Source: Thermoleophilia bacterium
GTDB taxonomy: Bacteria; Actinomycetota; Thermoleophilia; Miltoncostaeales; Miltoncostaeaceae
DNA length: 55,161 nucleotides
NCBI GenBank assembly: GCA_009694365.1
Contig: SHVE01000012.1
Span: forward strand, 1-55,161
Direction: 5' to 3'
A program made the translations under genes and the position numbers. Of the stretch, positions 50,173 to 55,161 are shown piece after piece. Under the pieces are notes generated by a model that ran no database searches, had not been told where the DNA came from, and saw only the letters and a program-made list of their open reading frames with translations. How positions within the stretch are numbered: position 1 is the stretch's first letter; each line of letters starts with the position of its first letter.

Positions 50173-51894
50173 TTGGCAGCACGACACTCTGTGGTGATCC
50201 GCCTCGCCGGTGAGTCCGGTGAAGGGGTCATCTCCTCTGGCGACATCCTGACGCAGGCTGCGGCCCGCTGCGGGTACTACACGCAGACCTTCCGCACGTT
50301 CCCCGCCGAGATCAAGGGCGGGCCGTGCATGTACCAGTTCCGCCTGAGCGACGAGCCGATCTGGAGCCACGGCAGGGATGTGGACCTCCTTGTCTGCTTC
50401 AACCAAGAGGCCTGGGACCTGAACTGGGACTCACTCGGCCCGGACGGCGTGATCCTCTACGACGTCTCCGAGGTCGTGATCCCCGACGACTACCTGGCCC
50501 GTGCCCGCCCCGTGCGCATGGAGGAGTTGGCCAAGGCGATCGGTGGCTCGCTGCGCGCGAAGAACATGGTTGCCGTGGGCGCCGTCACCGGCGTCATCAG
50601 TTTCGACACGTCGCCCATCGAGGAACTGGTGCTCCGTCGCTACGCCCACAAGGAGGGTGTCGCCGACGCCAACATCGCCGCCCTGCACGCGGGAGCGGAT
50701 GAGGCCGCGGATCTGAAGGGTCGCTACCCGCTGGTGCCCCCGGTCGAGACCGAAGAGGACCGGATGCTCATCTCGGGCAACCAGGCCATCGCAGTCGGCG
50801 CCATCGCGGCCGGCGTCAAGTACTTCGCTGGTTACCCGATCACCCCGGCCTCGGACATTCTCGAGTGGCTCTCGGTGCGCCTGCCGCAGGTCGGCGGCCT
50901 CACCATCCAGTGCGAGGACGAGATCGCATCGTTGGCGTCGGTCCTCGGCGCGTCGTACGCCGGTGTTAAGGCGATGACGGCGACCTCGGGTCCCGGCCTG
51001 TCGCTGATGGGCGAGCTCATCGGCTACGCCGGCGCCGCGGAGATCCCGGTCGTCATCGTCGACGCGCAGCGCGGTGGTCCTTCCACCGGCCTGCCCACCA
51101 AGACCGAGCAGAGCGATCTCAACCAGGCCCTCTACGGCAGCCACGGCGACGCACCGCGCATCGTCATGGCGCCAGTGTCGGTGGAGGACTGCTTCTTCGC
51201 CACGATCGACGCCTTCAACTACGCCGAGCAGTTCCAGGTCCCGGTCATCCTGCTCACCGATCAGGGGCTCGCGACGCGCCTCGAGGTCATTCACCGCCCC
51301 GACACGGACGGAATCGAACTCACGCCGCGCAAGACCTCCAAGGGTATCGCCCGCGAGGACTACAAGCGCTACGAGTACACGCCCGATAATGTGTCGCCCA
51401 TGGGAATTCCGGGTGAGCCCAACGGTATGTACGTGGCCACCGGCATCGCACACGACGAGTACGGGCACCCGGGCTACACGCCGGAGATCCATCTCGGCAT
51501 GCAGCACAAGCGCTGGGACAAACTCGCGCCGCTCAAGAACGGCCTCGCCCGTCACGCCGCCCACGGCGAGGAGCACCCGACGGACGTCGCGTTCATCGGT
51601 TTCGGCTCCACGTTCGGTCCGGTACGCGAAGCCATTGACCGCCTTCGGGAGCAGGGCCTCTCGGTGGGATCGTTCTACCCCCGCGTGATCAGTCCGTTCC
51701 CGGCTGATCTGGTAACCGCCTTCGTGGCCGACGCGACGCGCGTCATCGTCCCCGAGGTCAACTTCACCGGGCAACTCGCCCGACTCATCAGGGCCGAAAC
51801 CGGCATCGAACTCGAGAGCGTCGCCAAGTGCGACGGCCTTCCGTTCACCGCCGAGGCCATCATGGACCTCGTCACCCAGGAGGTGGCCGTATGA
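50173..51894 (+). CDS. korA: 2-oxoacid:ferredoxin oxidoreductase alpha subunit (gamma-alpha fusion)
   Basis: This 573-aa protein fuses the gamma domain (about 1-185; RLAGESGEGVISSGDILTQA) to the alpha domain (about 195-573; FAGYPITPASDILEWL, GPGLSLMGELIGYA and DAQRGGPSTGLPTKTEQSD). This is the two-subunit Kor layout of actinobacteria, which oxidises 2-oxoglutarate (or a related 2-oxoacid) to the CoA thioester and reduces ferredoxin. Specificity for 2-oxoglutarate is by family. TTG 50173 has GGAGG 4 nt upstream. korB overlaps its stop (ATGA). Confidence 0.94.
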   Translation: MAARHSVVIRLAGESGEGVISSGDILTQAAARCGYYTQTFRTFPAEIKGGPCMYQFRLSDEPIWSHGRDVDLLVCFNQEAWDLNWDSLGPDGVILYDVSEVVIPDDYLARARPVRMEELAKAIGGSLRAKNMVAVGAVTGVISFDTSPIEELVLRRYAHKEGVADANIAALHAGADEAADLKGRYPLVPPVETEEDRMLISGNQAIAVGAIAAGVKYFAGYPITPASDILEWLSVRLPQVGGLTIQCEDEIASLASVLGASYAGVKAMTATSGPGLSLMGELIGYAGAAEIPVVIVDAQRGGPSTGLPTKTEQSDLNQALYGSHGDAPRIVMAPVSVEDCFFATIDAFNYAEQFQVPVILLTDQGLATRLEVIHRPDTDGIELTPRKTSKGIAREDYKRYEYTPDNVSPMGIPGEPNGMYVATGIAHDEYGHPGYTPEIHLGMQHKRWDKLAPLKNGLARHAAHGEEHPTDVAFIGFGSTFGPVREAIDRLREQGLSVGSFYPRVISPFPADLVTAFVADATRVIVPEVNFTGQLARLIRAETGIELESVAKCDGLPFTAEAIMDLVTQEVAV

Positions 51895-52754
51895 GCACGC
51901 GTTCCCCGAACGACTTCAAGTCGGAGCTCAAGCCCATCTGGTGTCCGGGGTGCGGCGACTTCGGTGTGCTCGCCTCGCTCTATCGCTCGATGGCCGACCT
52001 CGACCTCGACCCGGCGAAGACGGTCGTCGTGTCGGGCATCGGTTGCTCCAGCCGTCTGCCGCACTTCGTCTCGACCTACGGTATCCACACGCTCCACGGG
52101 CGACCGTTGCCGGTGGCCATGGGTGTCAAGTTGGCCAACCCCGAGCTCACGGTCATCGCCGTGGGCGGTGACGGGGACGGGTTCGCGATCGGTGCGGGGC
52201 ACTTCCCGCACGCTGCACGCCGCAACGTGGACATCACCTACTTGGTGATGGACAACGAGATCTACGGTTTGACCAAGGGCCAGGCGTCACCGACCTCGAT
52301 GTTCGATCACAAGGCCCCCTCCACGCCGTTCGGCAACCCGGAGGACCCACTCAACCCGCTCGCCTTCGCCATCTCGGCCGGCGCGTCGTTCGTGGCCCGT
52401 GGGGCCTCGTTCAACACGAAGGCACTCACCGAGCTCATCACGCAGGCCATCGAGCACAAGGGCTTCTCGTACATCGACGCGATGTCGCCCTGCACCACGT
52501 TCCACAACACGCAGGACTCGTGGAAGGAGTCGGTCACCGAGGTGGCCCCCGATCACGACGTGACCGATCGCGTGCAGGCGTTCGATCTTGCGCTGCGTGG
52601 TGGCTTCGCTCTGGGGATTCTGTACCGCCAGGAGCGCACGTCCCAGACCGAGCGCTACCGGGCCATCCTCGATAAGGCCAAGCCGAGCGACGTCGAGATC
52701 ATGCTCGACAGCTTCAATGCCCGCAGGGGTGCCGCTATCGGCAAGCCCACCTGA
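51891..52754 (+). CDS. korB: 2-oxoacid:ferredoxin oxidoreductase beta subunit
   Basis: This 287-aa TPP-binding subunit has WCPGCGDFGVLASL and IGCSSRLPHF near the N-terminus (with cysteines of the single [4Fe-4S] cluster) and the TPP/Mg motif GGDGDGFAIGAGHFPHAARR...NEIYGLTKGQASPTS. It partners KorA. ATG 51891 overlaps the korA stop. A strong terminator hairpin follows 25 bp after its stop. Confidence 0.95.
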   Translation: MSTRSPNDFKSELKPIWCPGCGDFGVLASLYRSMADLDLDPAKTVVVSGIGCSSRLPHFVSTYGIHTLHGRPLPVAMGVKLANPELTVIAVGGDGDGFAIGAGHFPHAARRNVDITYLVMDNEIYGLTKGQASPTSMFDHKAPSTPFGNPEDPLNPLAFAISAGASFVARGASFNTKALTELITQAIEHKGFSYIDAMSPCTTFHNTQDSWKESVTEVAPDHDVTDRVQAFDLALRGGFALGILYRQERTSQTERYRAILDKAKPSDVEIMLDSFNARRGAAIGKPT

Positions 52755-52778
52755 CGGCAGTCGCCAGCGACCGTGGTA

Positions 52779-52806
52779 CCTCGGGCCCGCTTCGGCGGGC
52801 CCGAGG
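52779..52806 (+). terminator. terminator after korB
   Basis: CCTCGGGCCCGC-TTCG-GCGGGCCCGAGG is a perfect 12-bp stem with a stable TTCG tetraloop, 25 nt after the korB stop, followed by CGTTTCC. Confidence 0.82.
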
Positions 52807-53222
52807 CGTTTCCGGGCCCACTGCACCTCAGCACCGGTGACGATGCCAAGGCGCCGTCGGTGACGGACGGCGGTGCTCGTGAGGTCATGGGGTGACGCCG
52901 TCCCGCGCCCGGTGGTCGGCGTCCGCGAGGCCCCGTGTCCGTCGGTGGCCTCGCTGCTCACCCCGTCGCCGTTGCGTATCGGCGTCCGATTTACCGGGAA
53001 CCCGCCGAGCGCTCCTGGGGTGAAGGGGTCGGCACGATGATGGTGATCCGGGGCGACCATTGCCGATGACGCGCTCTGCACGGACAAGATCGGTGAGGGG
53101 ACAGCCCACGGCCGAGGATGTGACCCCGGACGGATGTCGGCGAGTTTTCGAACTCCCAACGTGACCCCGATGAGCACACACGGATCAGCTGAGCGGCACC
53201 CGCGTGGCGACCGCCTAGGGCC
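52807..53222. other. intergenic region between convergent korB and purE
   Basis: I see no gene, tRNA or clear repeat. Frames on both strands are Arg/Pro-rich and short. It presumably holds the end of the purK-purE transcript, but no second hairpin was noted. Confidence 0.5.
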
Positions 53223-53723
53223 TTACGACTGCTCGGCCTCCGTGCGCACGCGCGCGTCGGCGTCGAGCACGGTCTGCTTCATCTCGGCGGTGCGCAGCGC
53301 AACGCGCGTGGCCAACTCCGGATCGGAGAGCGCCAGAATGCGTGCCGCCAGAAGCCCGGCGTTGGTGGCGTTGTCGACCGCCACCGTTGCTACGGGTACC
53401 CCACGCGGCATCTGCACGATGGAGAGCAGGCTGTCCATTCCCGAGAGTGCACTGGTGCGCACGGGAACACCGATGACCGGCAGCACGGTGACCGACGCCA
53501 GCATTCCGGGAAGGTGTGCCGCACCACCGGCACCGGCGATGATCACCTGGATTCCCCGACCCGCGGCCTGCGTGCCGTACTGGATCATTTCCTCCGGCGT
53601 TCGGTGGGCGCTGGTGACCCGCACCTCGTGCCCGATGCCGAGTTCGTTCAGCACGTCCACGGCCGCCTGCATCACGGGCAGGTCGGAGTCGGACCCCATC
53701 ACCACTCCGACGAGCGTGCTCAC
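53223..53723 (-). CDS. purE: N5-carboxyaminoimidazole ribonucleotide mutase
   Basis: This 166-aa enzyme moves the carboxylate of N5-CAIR to C4 in purine synthesis. The class I PurE motifs are [17 protein letters not shown] (H40) and [10 protein letters not shown] (H70), with the C-terminal [12 protein letters not shown] helix. ATG 53723 overlaps the purK stop by 4 bp, so PurK and PurE are made together, matching their consecutive reactions. Confidence 0.97.
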   Translation of the reverse strand: MSTLVGVVMGSDSDLPVMQAAVDVLNELGIGHEVRVTSAHRTPEEMIQYGTQAAGRGIQVIIAGAGGAAHLPGMLASVTVLPVIGVPVRTSALSGMDSLLSIVQMPRGVPVATVAVDNATNAGLLAARILALSDPELATRVALRTAEMKQTVLDADARVRTEAEQS

Positions 53724-54862
53724 AGGCGCACCAGTGAGGCCGCGAGGCGCGCGGTCTGCAGGGCGTCGTCGGGGTCTGTTCCAAGAGCGGTCACGTGGCC
53801 CATCTTACGGCGCACGCGCACGTCGGCCTTGCCGTAGAGGTGAATGTGGGCGCCCTCGATACCCGCGGCGTCCACGATGTCGGGGTTGCTCGGACCGTCG
53901 TGCCCCCCGAGCAGGTTGACCAGCGCCGCACCGGGGGCGATGAGGGCGGTGGATCCGAGCGGTAGGCCCAGAACCCCCCGTAGGTGGTTCTCGAACTGCG
54001 ACGTCACACACGCCTCGATGGTGTGGTGCCCCGAGTTGTGCGGCCGGGGCGCGAGTTCGTTGATCAGGACCCCGCCGTCCGCTGTGTGGAACATCTCCAC
54101 GCCGGTCACGCCCGCTCCGCCGCAGGCCTCGGCGGCGGCACGGGCCACGCGTTTCGCCTCGTTCGCCACGCCGGGGTCGATCGGGGCGGGGCAGAGCAGT
54201 TCCCGGAGCACATGGTCGTGCTGGCGAGTCTCAACCACCGGATACACGGCGTCGCCGCCCCCGTGCCGCCGGGCCACCATCACGGCAAGTTCGCGTTCGA
54301 ATGTGACCACGGCTTCTACCAGTACGCCGCCGCCCCGCTCCGCGAGTGCCGGATAGGCAGCGAGCGCCCCGGTGATGTCCGCGCACAGGGCGTTGCCGTA
54401 GCCGTCATATCCGAGGGTGCGTGACTTAAGCATGAGGGGCCAGCCGAGAGTGCGACCGGCGGCCTCCAGATCGCCCGGGCCGTCGGGCACCACGAACGCC
54501 GGAACCGGGAGCCCAGCGTCACGCAGCGCCAGCTTCTGAAGCGCCTTGTCCTGCACGATGGCCATACGCGCCGGATCGGGCCGCACCGGCGTACCGGCGT
54601 CGGCGACCGCAGCGAGATGGGATGCGTCGACGAACTCGTTCTCGAGGGTGAGTACCCCCACCTCGTGGCCGATGCGCAGAAGGGCACCCGCATCTCTCCA
54701 GTCGCCCTCGATCAGCCCGGCGGCGGCACCCACGGCGGGGTCAGTCGGCTGGCCCAGCACGGCCACACGGATTCCGAGCGGCCACGCGGCGAGTGCGGTC
54801 ATCTGCGCGAGTTGCCCGGCACCGGCGATGCCGACCTCGAATGCTGGGCGCGTGGGGCTCAC
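53720..54862 (-). CDS. purK: 5-(carboxyamino)imidazole ribonucleotide synthase
   Basis: This 380-aa ATP-grasp enzyme makes N5-CAIR from AIR, bicarbonate and ATP. It has [16 protein letters not shown] near the N-terminus, the ATP-grasp [12 protein letters not shown] loop, [17 protein letters not shown] and the metal-binding [27 protein letters not shown] 54862 has a -10 box 8 nt upstream. It is the first gene of the purK-purE operon. Confidence 0.96.
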   Translation of the reverse strand: MSPTRPAFEVGIAGAGQLAQMTALAAWPLGIRVAVLGQPTDPAVGAAAGLIEGDWRDAGALLRIGHEVGVLTLENEFVDASHLAAVADAGTPVRPDPARMAIVQDKALQKLALRDAGLPVPAFVVPDGPGDLEAAGRTLGWPLMLKSRTLGYDGYGNALCADITGALAAYPALAERGGGVLVEAVVTFERELAVMVARRHGGGDAVYPVVETRQHDHVLRELLCPAPIDPGVANEAKRVARAAAEACGGAGVTGVEMFHTADGGVLINELAPRPHNSGHHTIEACVTSQFENHLRGVLGLPLGSTALIAPGAALVNLLGGHDGPSNPDIVDAAGIEGAHIHLYGKADVRVRRKMGHVTALGTDPDDALQTARLAASLVRL

Positions 54863-54870
54863 GGGGCGTG

Positions 54871-54876
54871 ACGCTA
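54871..54876 (-). promoter_or_regulatory. -10 box for leaderless purK
   Basis: TAGCGT on the minus strand ends 8 nt before GTG 54862. There is no ribosome site. Confidence 0.45.
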
Positions 54877-54924
54877 CCAGTGACGATGGGGGAGACGGGA
54901 CCCTTGCTATCCTCCACCGTCCGA

Positions 54925-54997
54925 GGGCGTTTAGCTCAGTTGGGAGAGCACCAGCTCGACAAGCTGGGGGTCACTGGTTCGAGCCCAGTAACGCCCA
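54925..54997 (+). tRNA. tRNA-Val (anticodon GAC) with C33
   Basis: Acceptor GGGCGTT (54925-54931) pairs with AACGCCC (54990-54996), discriminator A. The anticodon stem CCAGC/GCTGG encloses TCGACAA. Alignment puts anticodon GAC at 54958-54960 and C at position 33 (54957), where U is almost universal. D- and T-arms are normal. CCA is not encoded. Its 3' end faces a recombinase gene 42 bp away. Confidence 0.93.
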
Positions 54998-55006
54998 CTC
55001 TCGGTA

Positions 55007-55032
55007 GAAAGGTCTGCTTATGCAGGCCTTTC
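55007..55032. terminator. hairpin between tRNA-Val and the recombinase end
   Basis: GAAAGGTCTGC-TTAT-GCAGGCCTTTC pairs over 11 bp with one G-U. Convergent position suggests that it ends both the tRNA transcript and the recombinase mRNA. Confidence 0.75.
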
Positions 55033-55038
55033 GTCGTT

Positions 55039-55161
55039 CTAGACGGCCACCGGGCTGGTTGCAGCCATCACCGGGCCATCACGTAACACGCGCTTTATGC
55101 CATCGAGCAGCCACTCCGGCTCGTCCCGGAGCACGTGCGCGTACACCTCTCGTGTCGCCGC
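55039..55161 (-). CDS. C-terminal end of a tyrosine recombinase/integrase (cut by window edge)
   Basis: Forty codons are open from the right edge to TAG at 55039. The start reads AATREVYAHVLRDEPEWLL. The pattern T-x-x-Y-x-H-V is the catalytic-tyrosine motif of phage-type integrases and Xer recombinases (as in STTxxYxHV), here T3-R-E-V-Y7-A-H-V. A helix WLLDGIKRVLRDG and a short tail follow. The reading direction brings the gene end up to the tRNA-Val 3' end, the usual layout for an integrase beside its attachment site. Only about a tenth of the protein is in view, so family and intactness cannot be judged. Confidence 0.62.
   Translation of the reverse strand, partial: AATREVYAHVLRDEPEWLLDGIKRVLRDGPVMAATSPVAV

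Overview
The window is a compact, high-GC bacterial chromosome segment that I read as Actinomycetota. The evidence is the order rplM-rpsI-glmM-glmS-acpS-nnr-alr, a GuaB3-type IMP dehydrogenase beside guaA, a SUF operon with a divergent SufR regulator, an LppX/LprAFG-type lipoprotein, KorAB, heavy use of GTG (and some TTG) starts, and TANNNT -10 boxes lying 6-8 nt in front of start codons. tsaE is absent after alr and the Lgt motif is unusual, so a deep-branching class (Thermoleophilia-like) is possible, but I cannot prove the class from this window.

Layout. 1-668 is gene-free but rich in stem-loops, followed by tRNA-Thr. 0.95-8.9 kb holds a START-like protein, an MFS exporter, an APC permease fused to a UspA domain, a VOC protein, a secreted beta-propeller protein and a cell-wall amidase. 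9.2-16.8 kb carries a DnaQ-like exonuclease, the mutY-mutT repair pair, a 59-aa small gene, a run of overlapping genes (membrane protein, Cys-repeat protein, dehydrogenase, GST), then dacA and pfkB. 17-19.7 kb is guaB3-guaA. 20.3-29.5 kb is the ribosomal protein and envelope cluster ending in a CCA-adding enzyme and a cobalamin adenosyltransferase. lgt, a 730-bp repeat-rich gap and an NlpC/P60 hydrolase follow. 32.6-39.8 kb is the SUF iron-sulfur operon (sufB-sufD-Rieske-sufC-sufS-sufU-sufT-iscA) opposite sufR. 40-49.3 kb is mixed metabolism: small membrane proteins, a thioesterase, an amidohydrolase, 7Fe ferredoxin, Mrp, two metallo-beta-lactamase-fold proteins, a flavin-dependent oxidoreductase, a lipoprotein and a Nif3 homologue. 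tRNA-Gly and tRNA-Cys, korAB, purE-purK and tRNA-Val complete it. At the right edge lies the C-terminal end of a tyrosine recombinase facing tRNA-Val, which suggests that an integrated element begins there.

How the genes work together. The SUF operon, SufT, an A-type carrier and Mrp supply Fe-S clusters to proteins seen here (MutY, ferredoxin, KorAB, Rieske protein). Ferredoxin is a plausible electron acceptor for KorAB. GlmM/GlmS, Alr, DacA, the amidase and the NlpC/P60 protein make and remodel peptidoglycan, and Lgt modifies lipoproteins such as the LppX-like one. GuaB3/GuaA and PurE/PurK belong to purine synthesis. Genes are tightly packed, with more than a dozen NTGA stop/start overlaps.

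Less ordinary points: a probable CTG start for glmM, widespread leaderless promoters, a tRNA-Val with C instead of U at position 33, a structured region at 58-259, an array of GGCAATG heptamers with palindromes upstream of the NlpC/P60 gene, a 35-bp direct repeat beside a small Cys/His protein, a truncated SDR gene start, and the integrase-tRNA junction. No CRISPR array, complete insertion sequence or convincingly novel defence system was seen.
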